From NCBI GenBank assembly GCA_036501365.1, contig DASYAL010000019.1, positions 1 to 64,000 of the forward strand: a stretch of 64,000 nucleotides of DNA, given 5' to 3'. Shown one piece after another: positions 41,386 through 49,583 of the stretch. The translations under genes and the position numbers were made by a program. Every line of letters starts with the position of its first letter. Position 1 is the stretch's first letter. The notes beneath the pieces are model-generated. The model ran no database searches, was not told where the DNA came from, and saw nothing but the letters and a program-made list of their open reading frames with translations. The DNA is from CAIKMD01 sp036501365. GTDB lineage: Bacteria > Pseudomonadota > Alphaproteobacteria > ATCC43930 > CGMCC-115725.

Positions 41386-42735
41386 ATGGCAATCGCCCAA
41401 GCGAATACGGCGCTGAACGACAAGGAACAAGCCGTCCTGAAGCGGGTCTCGAACCGCTATCTGTGGTTCCTGATGATCGCGCTGATGATCAATTTCATCG
41501 ACCGCACCAATATCGGCTTCGCGGCGCTGACCATGAACAAGGCGCTCGGCCTCACCGCCACGACCTTCGGCTTGGCCGGCACGGCGCTCTCGGTCGCCTA
41601 TCTGCTCTGCGAGATCCCGTCGAACCTCATCCTCGAGCGGGTCGGTGCGCGCAAATGGCTGGCGCGGATCATGATCACCTGGGGGATCGCCGCGGCCGCG
41701 ACGATGTTCGCCACGGGACCCTGGAGCCTCGCTGGGCTTCGGATGCTGGTCGGCATCGCCGAATCGGGCTTCGCGCCCGGCCTCGTGCTTTATATGACCT
41801 ATTGGTATCCGCAATATCGCCGCGCCGGCGCGCAGACCATGTTCATGCTCGGCCAGCCCTTGGCCGGCATGCTCAGCGCCTCGGTGGGCGGCTTCATCCT
41901 CGGCCTCAACGGCGCCTGGGGCCTCGCCGGCTGGCAATGGCTGTTCCTGCTGGAAGGATTGCCGGCGGTCTTCTTCGGCATCTGGATGTATTTCTACCTC
42001 GCCGATAAACCGAAAGACGCGAAATTCCTCTCGGCCGAGGAAAAGCAGACCTTGACCAACCTGCTCGAGCGCGATGAGGAAGCGCGCCGCCGCGCGCAGC
42101 CTGCCGGCCCCAAGCGCTCGATCACGCGCATGGTCCTGTCGCGCAACATGCTGCTCTTGTCTTTCGCCTATGCCTGCCTCATCGCGACCGTCGCGGCGCA
42201 AGGCCTGTGGCTGCCGCAGATCGTGCGCGGCTTTGCCGGCGAAGGCATGGCGACCTGGAGGATCGGCCTCATCGTCGCGATTCCGCCGGCGTGCTCGATC
42301 GCCTGGATGATCTTCTGGACGCGACGGTCGGATCGGCAGAGCGAGCGCTTCTGGCACTGCGTCATTCCGATGCTGGTCGCGGCCGCCGGCTGGGCGACGT
42401 CGGGCCTTGCCTCCTCCCCGGTCGTGCAACTCTGCGGCCTGATCGTCGCCTCGGCCTTCAGCCTCTCGGCTTGGCCGGTGTTCTTTACCACGCCGTCGAT
42501 CATCCTGCCGCGCGAGGCGCATGCGCCAGGCCTCGCCTTCCTCAACACGGTGGCGATCGGCGGCTCGAGCATCAGCCCGATCATCGTCGGCACGCTGCGC
42601 GACGCGACCGGCGGCTTCTCGGTGCCGCTCCTCGTCGTTGCCGGCATCCTGGTTCTCGGCGTCATCCTGATGCTATTCGTGCCGCGCGATTTGCTTTCGC
42701 AAAAGAGCGCCGATCCGGCGCCGGTATTGGCTTAG
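41386..42735 (+). CDS. MFS transporter, anion:cation symporter (ACS) family
   Basis: A 449-residue inner-membrane permease with about 12 helices. The N-terminal YLWFLMIALMINFIDRTNIGFAALTMNKALGLT is the hallmark of ACS-family carriers, which import organic anions such as phthalate, tartrate, hexuronates or hydroxyphenylacetate by proton symport. LLCEIPSNLILERVGARKWLARIMITWG is the following conserved loop. The charged central cytoplasmic loop lies near LLERDEEARRRAQ. It is 19 bases upstream of an LLM oxidoreductase gene, so the pair may import and oxidise an organic acid or aromatic compound; the substrate is unknown. Confidence 0.9.
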   Translation: MAIAQANTALNDKEQAVLKRVSNRYLWFLMIALMINFIDRTNIGFAALTMNKALGLTATTFGLAGTALSVAYLLCEIPSNLILERVGARKWLARIMITWGIAAAATMFATGPWSLAGLRMLVGIAESGFAPGLVLYMTYWYPQYRRAGAQTMFMLGQPLAGMLSASVGGFILGLNGAWGLAGWQWLFLLEGLPAVFFGIWMYFYLADKPKDAKFLSAEEKQTLTNLLERDEEARRRAQPAGPKRSITRMVLSRNMLLLSFAYACLIATVAAQGLWLPQIVRGFAGEGMATWRIGLIVAIPPACSIAWMIFWTRRSDRQSERFWHCVIPMLVAAAGWATSGLASSPVVQLCGLIVASAFSLSAWPVFFTTPSIILPREAHAPGLAFLNTVAIGGSSISPIIVGTLRDATGGFSVPLLVVAGILVLGVILMLFVPRDLLSQKSADPAPVLA

Positions 42736-42754
42736 CCCCGAGGAGAGCGAGGCA

Positions 42755-43813
42755 ATGAAGTTCGGTCATTTCTGCCTGCCGACCTATTTCGAAGATGTCG
42801 ATGGCGATGTCGGCGGCTTCATGCGGCGCTTCGTCGATTTCCTGGTGTCGAGCGAGGACGCCGGCTTCGACATGCTCTTCGCCAATGAGCATCATTTCGA
42901 TGCTTACGGCGGCCTGGTGCCGTCGCCGACCGTCATGATCGCGGCGCTGGCCCAGCGCACCAAGCGCGTGCGGCTCGGCTCGTCGATCATCGTGCTGCCG
43001 CTGCACAATCCGATCGAGATCGCCGAGCAATGGGCAATGACCGACTTGATGTCGAACGGCCGCGTCGAGCTCGGCGTCGGCCGCGGCTTCGTCGCCTATG
43101 ATTACGACCGGCTGCAGGTGCCGCGCGACGACGCACAGGAGCGATTGAAGGACGGCGTCGCACTGATCCGCAAGGCGTGGAGCGGCGAGACCTTCAGCCA
43201 CAACGGCCCCTATTACAAATATCGCGACCTGCAGGTCTGGCCGCGGCCGCAGCAACGGCCGCATCCGCCGATCTGGCTCAGCTGCGGCGGCACGCCTGAT
43301 AGCTTCAAATGGGCGGGCGAGCAGGGCTTCGGCATCTTCACCGTCACCTATCGCGGGGTCGAGCCGCTGATCCCGCTCAACAAAATTTATCGCGACGCCT
43401 GGATCGCCGCCGGCCATCCGCCGAAGGATTACAAGGTCGCGGCGCATTACCAGGTGGTCTTGAGCGAGGACGGCGCCGAAGCGCGCGACATCGCCACCAA
43501 GGCCTTGATCCGTTATGTCGGCGCGACCACGCACACGCTCGACCGCTCCAGCGCCGATCGCCAGCACACGGAGCGCGAGAACTATCAGAAAGTCGATCAG
43601 GAAGTCATCAACGTGGCACAGATGGTGAAGGAATGCCGCGTCGTCGCCGGCACGCCCGACGAGGCCGTGAGGCTTTTGACCCGCGCGCAGGAGATGATGG
43701 GCTTCACCCAGGTCGACTGCACCTTCTATTTCGGCGGCATCCCGTTCGAGCAAGCGCAGCGCTCGCATCGCCTCTTCGCCGAGAAGGTGATGCCGCGGCT
43801 GCGGTCGATTTAG
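42755..43813 (+). CDS. LLM class flavin-dependent oxidoreductase (luciferase-like)
   Basis: A 352-residue TIM-barrel monooxygenase of the bacterial luciferase superfamily, using reduced flavin supplied by a separate reductase. Seen: MLFANEHHFDAYGGLVPSP, VRLGSSIIVLPLHNPIEIAEQWAMTDLMSNGRVELGVGRGF split over the middle strands, and YYKYRDLQVWPRPQQRPHPPIW. ATG at 42755 has CGAGGAGAGCGAGGC upstream. It forms a probable operon with the MFS gene. The last four bases overlap the convergent tadA gene. No specific substrate can be named. Confidence 0.92.
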   Translation: MKFGHFCLPTYFEDVDGDVGGFMRRFVDFLVSSEDAGFDMLFANEHHFDAYGGLVPSPTVMIAALAQRTKRVRLGSSIIVLPLHNPIEIAEQWAMTDLMSNGRVELGVGRGFVAYDYDRLQVPRDDAQERLKDGVALIRKAWSGETFSHNGPYYKYRDLQVWPRPQQRPHPPIWLSCGGTPDSFKWAGEQGFGIFTVTYRGVEPLIPLNKIYRDAWIAAGHPPKDYKVAAHYQVVLSEDGAEARDIATKALIRYVGATTHTLDRSSADRQHTERENYQKVDQEVINVAQMVKECRVVAGTPDEAVRLLTRAQEMMGFTQVDCTFYFGGIPFEQAQRSHRLFAEKVMPRLRSI

Positions 43814-44253
43814 CGGAGCGCGGCGAAGAAATCCTTGAGCAGCGCCGCCGCGCGCTGCTCGTCGATGCCGCCATAGATTTCCGGGCGGTGATGGCAGGTC
43901 GGCTGCGTGAAGAAGCGCGCGCCATGCTCGACCGCGCCGCCTTTCGGATCGTAGGCGCCGTAATAGAGCCGGCGGATTCGCGCGAAAGAGATCGCCGCCG
44001 CGCACATCGCGCAAGGCTCGAGCGTCACGTAGAGATCGCAATCCTCGAGCCGCGGCGCCTGGCGCAACGCCGCCGCCGCGCGCAGCACCAGCATTTCGGC
44101 ATGCGCCGTCGGATCGTGCCGCGCCTCGACCTCGTTGCCGGCGGCCGCCAGCACCGCGCCCGAGGCATCGACCAGCACCGCGCCGACCGGCACCTCGCCA
44201 CGCGCCTCGGCCCGCGCCGCTTGCTCCAAGGCCAGATCCATCGGCGAGCGCAT
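43810..44253 (-). CDS. tadA: tRNA-specific adenosine deaminase
   Basis: A 147-residue zinc deaminase that converts A34 to inosine in tRNA-Arg(ACG). The active site is clear: PTAHAEMLVLRAA (HAE) and TLEPCAMCAAAISFARI (PCxxC). GARFFTQPTCHHRPEIYGGI is the usual C-terminal part of TadA, separating it from guanine and cytidine deaminases. ATG at 44253, with MDLALEQ at 44241 as an alternative start closer to the family norm. The frame stays open upstream to 44955 but that is antisense to the next gene and not real. Convergent with the LLM gene. Confidence 0.93.
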   Translation of the reverse strand: MRSPMDLALEQAARAEARGEVPVGAVLVDASGAVLAAAGNEVEARHDPTAHAEMLVLRAAAALRQAPRLEDCDLYVTLEPCAMCAAAISFARIRRLYYGAYDPKGGAVEHGARFFTQPTCHHRPEIYGGIDEQRAAALLKDFFAALR

Positions 44254-44307
44254 TCCGAGTCCTCGTCTTCCTTGCCGCGCCGAAGCGCGCGGCCTAAGAC
44301 TCCGAGC

Positions 44308-45021
44308 ATGGCACAACCGGTCATCGGCCTCACCCTCGATTCGGAGCCGCCGGGCGGCTATTCGAAGACCCATCCCTGGTATGCCCTGCGCGAGAATTAT
44401 TGCAGCGCCGTCGCCGCCGCCGGTGGCCTGCCGATCCTGTTGCCGCACGAGCCCGAGCGTGCCGCCGCCTATCTCGGTCTGATCCAGGGCCTCGTCGTTA
44501 CCGGCGGCGCTTTCGACGTCGATCCGGCGCTCTTTGGCGCGGCCACGAAACATGCGAGCGTCACCACTAAGGATCGCCGCACCCGCTTCGAGCTCGCGAT
44601 CACCAAGGGCGCGATCGCCGCCGACAAGCCGGTGCTCGGCATTTGCGGCGGGCAGCAACTCCTCAACGTCGTGCTCGGCGGCACGCTCATCCAGCACATC
44701 CCCGACGAGGTGCCGAACGCCCTCGCGCATGAGCAGCCCAATCCGCGCACCGAGCCCGGCCACAAAGTCGCGATCGCGCGCGGCACGCAGCTTCATCGCA
44801 TCACCCAGGCCGACGAGCTCGCGGTCAACTCGGCGCATCACCAGGCGGTGAAAGACGTGGCGCCCGGCATGGTGATCGACGCGACCGCGCCCGACGGCGT
44901 GATCGAAGGCATCGAGGACCCGCGCCGGCGCTTCTGCATCGGCGTGCAGTGGCATCCCGAATACGGCCTCTCCGAAGGCGACAAGCGGCTGTTCGTGGCT
45001 TTCATCGCCGCCTGCGGCTGA
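44308..45021 (+). CDS. Gamma-glutamyl-gamma-aminobutyrate hydrolase family peptidase (C26)
   Basis: A 237-residue class I glutamine amidotransferase-like hydrolase. The nucleophile is in VLGICGGQQLLNVVLGGTLIQHIP, and the His-Glu pair in GVQWHPEYG. VIGLTLDSEPPGGYSKTHPWYALRENYC at the N-terminus and VTGGAFDVDPALFG match the PuuD/C26 group, which cleaves gamma-glutamyl-GABA in putrescine breakdown. The putrescine genes are absent here, so the natural substrate is uncertain. ATG at 44308. Its stop overlaps the next start (TGATG at 45019-45023). Confidence 0.88.
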   Translation: MAQPVIGLTLDSEPPGGYSKTHPWYALRENYCSAVAAAGGLPILLPHEPERAAAYLGLIQGLVVTGGAFDVDPALFGAATKHASVTTKDRRTRFELAITKGAIAADKPVLGICGGQQLLNVVLGGTLIQHIPDEVPNALAHEQPNPRTEPGHKVAIARGTQLHRITQADELAVNSAHHQAVKDVAPGMVIDATAPDGVIEGIEDPRRRFCIGVQWHPEYGLSEGDKRLFVAFIAACG

Positions 45022-45902
45022 TGGCCGAGGCCGGACCGGCGAAAGACGCCGCCAAAGGCGAGCGCGTGGCCAAGCTGCTGGCGCGCGCCGGTCTCTGCTC
45101 GCGTCGCGACGCCGAGCGCTGGATCGCCGAGGGCCGCGTCAGCCTCAAAGGCGAGGTGCTGACCTCGCCGGCCATCAACGTCACCGATCCCGCCGCGCTG
45201 ACGGTCGACGGCAAGCCGCTGCCCGAAGCCGATCGTGCGCGGCTCTGGCGCTATCACAAGCCCGCCGGCCTGGTGACGACCCATCGCGACGAGAAGGGCC
45301 GCGCCACGGTCTTCGACAAGCTGCCTGAGGGCACGCCGCGGCTCATCTCGGTCGGGCGGCTCGATCTCAATTCCGAAGGCCTCTTGCTCCTCACCAATGA
45401 CGGCGAACTCGCGCGCAAAATGGAATTACCCGCAAATGGCTGGCTGCGGCGCTACAAGGTGCGCGTCCATGGCGTCGTCGATCCGGCGCGGCTCGCCGCG
45501 CTGGAGAAAGGCGTGACCGTCGACGGCGTCGCTTACGGCTCGATCCATGCCAGTTTCGAGGGCGAGCAGCACGCCAGCAATGCCTGGCTGACCGCGTCGC
45601 TGCGCGAAGGCCGCAACCGCGAGATACGCAAGGTGATGGCGCATTTGGGGCTCGCGGTGACGCGGCTCATCCGCCTCGCCTATGGCCCGTTCCAGCTCGG
45701 CAATCTCGCGCGCGGCGCGCTCGAGGAAGTGCCGCCGCGGGTGATGCGCGAGCAATTGGGCGGCGAGGCGAAGCCCGGCACCGCCGAGAAAAAGCCGAAG
45801 GCGCCGCCCAAGAAGCCCGCGCCGAAAGCGAAACGGCCGCCGCGTCCCGGCAAACGCGCGCGCGAAGCCATGCGAGGCGGTCGTGCGGATCATCGCCGGT
45901 AA
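45021..45902 (+). CDS. 23S/16S rRNA pseudouridine synthase, RluB/RsuA type
   Basis: A 293-residue pseudouridine synthase of the RsuA/RluB/E/F family. An S4 RNA-binding domain (RVAKLLARAGLCSRRDAERWIAEGRVSLKG) is followed by the catalytic domain, with the nucleophilic aspartate in VGRLDLNSEGLLLLTNDGELA and a conserved EGRNREIRKVM block. The C-terminal 45 residues are rich in Lys, Pro and Arg (EKKPKAPPKKPAPKAKR and on), probably a disordered RNA-binding tail. It is probably RluB (U2605 of 23S rRNA), but the exact site is not readable. It overlaps rsmD by 20 bases. Confidence 0.9.
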   Translation: MAEAGPAKDAAKGERVAKLLARAGLCSRRDAERWIAEGRVSLKGEVLTSPAINVTDPAALTVDGKPLPEADRARLWRYHKPAGLVTTHRDEKGRATVFDKLPEGTPRLISVGRLDLNSEGLLLLTNDGELARKMELPANGWLRRYKVRVHGVVDPARLAALEKGVTVDGVAYGSIHASFEGEQHASNAWLTASLREGRNREIRKVMAHLGLAVTRLIRLAYGPFQLGNLARGALEEVPPRVMREQLGGEAKPGTAEKKPKAPPKKPAPKAKRPPRPGKRAREAMRGGRADHRR

Positions 45903-46443
45903 GCATCGCCATCGCGTGCTGCTCGCGCCCGACGGCCGCGCGGTGCGCCCGACCAGCGACCGCGCGCGCGAGGCGGTGTTCGACATCCTCGCCCATGGGC
46001 GGTTCTCGGAGCAGGACGCGTGCCTCGACGCGATGGTGCTCGACGCTTTCGCCGGAACCGGCGCTTTCGGTCTCGAAGCGCTGTCGCGCGGCGCGCGCCA
46101 TGCGAGCTTCATCGAGCGCGACCGCGGCGCGCGCGCGACGCTGCAGCAGAATATCGCCGCGCTCGGCGAGACGGCGCATGCCGCGATCGTCAACGGCGAT
46201 GCAACGCGGCCGCCGCGCGCCACCGCCGCGTGCTCCCTGGTCTTCCTCGATCCGCCCTATGGCGAGGACCTCGCCGCGCCCGCGCTCGCGGCGCTCAAGC
46301 AGAGCGGCTGGCTCGCGAAGGAGGCGCTGGTCGTGGTCGAGATCGCCGCGAAAGAAGAAGATTTAGAGACGCCCGCGCATTTCGAGACGCTCGACGAGCG
46401 CCGCTACGGCGCGGCGAAGTTCGTCTTTCTGAGATGTGGCTGA
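45883..46443 (+). CDS. rsmD: 16S rRNA (guanine-966-N2)-methyltransferase
   Basis: A 186-residue Rossmann-fold methyltransferase acting on G966 of 16S rRNA. MRIIAGKHRHRVL with VRPTSDRAREAVFDIL is the RsmD N-terminal signature, VLDAFAGTGAFGLEALSRGA binds SAM, and VFLDPPYGED is the DPPY catalytic motif. The start is GTG at 45883 inside the end of the pseudouridine synthase gene, a common arrangement. It ends seven bases from the convergent mutL gene. Confidence 0.95.
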   Translation: MRIIAGKHRHRVLLAPDGRAVRPTSDRAREAVFDILAHGRFSEQDACLDAMVLDAFAGTGAFGLEALSRGARHASFIERDRGARATLQQNIAALGETAHAAIVNGDATRPPRATAACSLVFLDPPYGEDLAAPALAALKQSGWLAKEALVVVEIAAKEEDLETPAHFETLDERRYGAAKFVFLRCG

Positions 46444-46450
46444 ACCGCGG

Positions 46451-48265
46451 TCACCGCCGGCCGAACAGCTTCTCGATATCCTCGAGCTTCAGCTCGACAT
46501 AGGTCGGACGGCCGTGATTGCATTGGCCGGAATGCGGCGTCGCTTCCATCTCCCTGAGCAGCGCATTCATTTCCTCGGGCAAGAGCCGGCGGCCGGCGCG
46601 CACCGAGCCGTGACAGGCGAGCGTGCCGCAGACCTCTTCGAGCTTTTCCTTGAGCGAGAGCGCGTTGCCGAGCTCGGCCAGTTCGTCGGCGAGGTCGCGC
46701 ACCAGGCCCTGGATATTGATCTCGCCCAAGAGCGCCGGCGTCTCGCGCACCACCACCGCGCCCGGGCCGAAGGGCTCGATCACGAGGCCAAGCTCCGTCA
46801 GCTCGGCGATGCGCGCGGTCAGCCGCGCGACTCCGCCTTCGTCGAGCTCGACCACTTCGGGCAACAGCAATATCTGCCGCGCGACGCCGGTCGAGGCGAT
46901 CGCCGCCTTCATGCGCTCGTAGACCAGGCGCTCATGCGCCGCGTGCTGGTCGACGATGACGATGCCGTCATCGGTCTGCGCGACGACATAGGTCTCGTGC
47001 AGCTGCGCCACCGCCGCGCCGAGCGGAAATTCGATGAGCGCCGGCGCGGCGTCGGGCGCGACGCGCGCACCGGGGGCTGGCGCGCCGAGCGGTGCCTGAT
47101 AGAGCGCGGCGTCTTCGGCCAAGTCGCGCGCCAAAGAATTTGAATGGGGGCCGTAGCCCGGCTGATGCGCGAAGGGCGCGTAATGCGGCACGCCGCCGCT
47201 GCCGCCGGGGCGGAACGACGCGAGCGCGGCCTCGGCGACCGTGGTCGAGGCGCGATGCCCGGCATTGGCGAGCGCCTGGCGCAGCGCGCCGACGATAAGC
47301 CCGCGCACGAGGCTGGCGTCGCGGAAGCGCACCTCGGCTTTCGCGGGATGGACGTTCACGTCGATCGCTTCCGCCGGCCCGTCCAAAAAAAGCGCCACCA
47401 TCGGATGGCGATCGCGCGCCAAAAAATCCTGGTACGCGCCGCGCACTGCGCCAGCGAGGAGCTTGTCCTTGACCGGCCGGCCATTGACGAAGAGATACTG
47501 GTCGCGCGCGGTCGCGCGGTTGAGCGTCGGCAGGCCGGCGAGACCGGTCAAGCGGAAGCCTTCGCGCGCGGCGTCGATCGCGATCGCGTTGTCGCCGAAT
47601 TCCTTGCCGAGCACCGCAGCGAGGCGCAGCCGCCGCGCATCGGTGCCGGTCAGGTCGCGCTCGACGGCGTTGAGCCGCAAGAGGATACGATCTTCCTCGC
47701 CGCTCACCGTGAAGGCGATGCCGGGATAGGCCATGGCGAGCCGCTCGACCACGTCGATTGCCGCGTCGCGCTCGGCCCGCGCCGATTTGAGGAATTTCAG
47801 CCGCGCCGGCGTCGCGTAGAAGAGATCGCGCATCTCGACGCGCGTGCCCTGGCCGAGCGCCGCCGGCTGGACCACGCTTTTGGCGCCGCCTTCGACCGCG
47901 ACAACCCAAGCGCTGTCGCTGCCGCGTTTGCGGCTGGTGATCGAGAGCCGGCTCACCGCGCCGATCGAGGGCAGCGCCTCGCCGCGGAAGCCGAGATGAT
48001 CGATGCGCAGCAGATCGTCGTCGGGCAGCTTCGAGGTGCAATGCCGCTCGACCGCGAGGGTGAGCTCGCCCTGATCCATGCCGATGCCGTCGTCGCTGAC
48101 GATGACGAGGCTCTGGCCGCCTTCCTTCAATGTGACGTCGATGCGGGTCGCGCCGGCATCGATCGCGTTCTCGACCAGCTCTTTCAAGGCCGAGGCCGGG
48201 CGCTCGATCACCTCGCCGGCAGCGATGCGGTTGACGACGGTTTCCGGCAGAAGGCGAATCGGCAT
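46451..48265 (-). CDS. mutL: DNA mismatch repair protein MutL
   Basis: A 604-residue MutL. The GHKL ATPase has IAAGEVIERPASALKELVENAIDAGA, VSDDGIGMD and GFRGEALPSIGAVSRL. The C-terminal domain has DQHAAHERLVYERM at about residues 437-450, the DQHA-x2-E-x4-E metal site of nicking MutL proteins, and CHGSVRAGRRL and SGQCNHGRPTYVEL as the other zinc/metal-site blocks. It therefore should nick DNA itself, as expected for bacteria without MutH. ATG at 48265; the frame remains open to 48301 without conserved sequence. It is four bases from pgi. Confidence 0.96.
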   Translation of the reverse strand: MPIRLLPETVVNRIAAGEVIERPASALKELVENAIDAGATRIDVTLKEGGQSLVIVSDDGIGMDQGELTLAVERHCTSKLPDDDLLRIDHLGFRGEALPSIGAVSRLSITSRKRGSDSAWVVAVEGGAKSVVQPAALGQGTRVEMRDLFYATPARLKFLKSARAERDAAIDVVERLAMAYPGIAFTVSGEEDRILLRLNAVERDLTGTDARRLRLAAVLGKEFGDNAIAIDAAREGFRLTGLAGLPTLNRATARDQYLFVNGRPVKDKLLAGAVRGAYQDFLARDRHPMVALFLDGPAEAIDVNVHPAKAEVRFRDASLVRGLIVGALRQALANAGHRASTTVAEAALASFRPGGSGGVPHYAPFAHQPGYGPHSNSLARDLAEDAALYQAPLGAPAPGARVAPDAAPALIEFPLGAAVAQLHETYVVAQTDDGIVIVDQHAAHERLVYERMKAAIASTGVARQILLLPEVVELDEGGVARLTARIAELTELGLVIEPFGPGAVVVRETPALLGEINIQGLVRDLADELAELGNALSLKEKLEEVCGTLACHGSVRAGRRLLPEEMNALLREMEATPHSGQCNHGRPTYVELKLEDIEKLFGRR

Positions 48266-48269
48266 CCGG

Positions 48270-49583
48270 CTATTGTGCCGCTTCGCGCCCCATCTCGCCA
48301 AGATATTGCCGCGCGATCACCTTGCCCTCTTCGACCGCCGGCTGGTCGAAGGCATTCACGCCAAAGAGATCGCCGGCGATGATGGTCTCGAGCATGAAAT
48401 GCATCAGCAGCCCGCCGAGCGTCCGCTCGTCGAGTCGCGCGAGGTGGAAGCGCCGAGTCGGGCGGCCGTTGCGGATGAGGGCCTGCTCGGTGGCGCGCTG
48501 CTCGGCATCGAGCAGGTCGCCCATGCGCTTGCCGGTGAGGTAGCCGAGCGAGGGATCGCTGGCGAGATCGGGCGCGACCGCTTCGCCCATGCCGGCAACC
48601 TCGGCCGTCACGAGGGTGAACATCTTGTCGGCCGGGCCGGCGAGATAGAGCTGGAGCTGGCTGTGCTGGTCGACCGTGCCCATGGCGCGGATCGGCGTCG
48701 TGCCCTTGCCATCCTTGCCGAGGCTTTCCGCCCAGAGCTGACGGAACCACAGGCCGAAATGCCCCAGGCGATCGACATAGGGCATGATGACGGTGGTGGC
48801 GATGCCGTGTTTCTCGGCGAGTCCGACCTGGATTGCGGCCCCGACCGCGGGCGCGGCATCGCGCGGCGCGGCCGCGCCGAGGGTCGCCTCGAGCACCTCG
48901 CCGGCACCTTCGCGCAAAGCGGCGACATCGAGCTCGGCCAGCATCGCCGGTAAGAGGCCGACATTCGACAGCACCGAATAGCGTCCGCCGATGCCGGGAT
49001 CGTGATCGAGGATCGGCGTCTTGAGCTTCATCGCCAGGAGCCGCAGCGGATTGTCCTTGGGCTCGGTGATCGCGATCGTATGCCGGCCGACCGCATCGGC
49101 ATCGAGCTTCGCGCGCAGCCATTCGACGCAGATCGCGAACTGGCTCATGGTCTCGGCGGTGCCGCCCGATTTCGAGATCGCGACCACGCCGGTGCGCGCC
49201 GGATCGAGCGCCGCGAACAGCGCGGTGAAGGTCGCCGGATCGATATTGTCCATGAAATGGATGCGCGGCTGGGCGCGCTGATCGGCGAGCGCGTAGAGGG
49301 TCTGCCCGCCGAGGCTCGAGCCGCCGGTGCCGAGGATGATGACATCGCGGAAGCGCTGACGCGGCGCGGCCCGAAACGTCTTCAGGACACGGCGGAGCTG
49401 CGCGACATCGTCCTTGCGTTGCGGCAAGCGGAGCAGCGGCAGGCTGCCGTCGGCGCGCATCCGGCGCAGCTTGTCCAGCGCCGGCGCCGTACGCGCCAGC
49501 ATGTCGTCAAGCGCGCCGCGGTCGAGGCCGTGCTGCCCGACCGTCTCGGCGAGGCAACCGTCAATGCTCTGCCGGTGATCCAT
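48270..49583 (-). CDS. pgi: Glucose-6-phosphate isomerase
   Basis: A 437-residue cytoplasmic isomerase that interconverts glucose-6-phosphate and fructose-6-phosphate. The sugar-isomerase domains are seen in VIILGTGGSSLGGQTLYAL, FMDNIDPATF, VVAISKSGGTAETMSQF and GGRYSVLSNVGLLPAML, the last holding a sugar-phosphate loop. It is shorter than the E. coli-type enzyme and fits the compact alphaproteobacterial form. ATG at 49583 follows GGAGTTGCAACGA and overlaps the end of the M16 gene by 23 bases, so translation is probably coupled. Confidence 0.93.
   Translation of the reverse strand: MDHRQSIDGCLAETVGQHGLDRGALDDMLARTAPALDKLRRMRADGSLPLLRLPQRKDDVAQLRRVLKTFRAAPRQRFRDVIILGTGGSSLGGQTLYALADQRAQPRIHFMDNIDPATFTALFAALDPARTGVVAISKSGGTAETMSQFAICVEWLRAKLDADAVGRHTIAITEPKDNPLRLLAMKLKTPILDHDPGIGGRYSVLSNVGLLPAMLAELDVAALREGAGEVLEATLGAAAPRDAAPAVGAAIQVGLAEKHGIATTVIMPYVDRLGHFGLWFRQLWAESLGKDGKGTTPIRAMGTVDQHSQLQLYLAGPADKMFTLVTAEVAGMGEAVAPDLASDPSLGYLTGKRMGDLLDAEQRATEQALIRNGRPTRRFHLARLDERTLGGLLMHFMLETIIAGDLFGVNAFDQPAVEEGKVIARQYLGEMGREAAQ

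Noticed and set aside
44254..44955. N-terminal extension of tadA
   Set aside because: Runs antisense through the C26 amidase gene; TadA homologues begin near 44241-44253.
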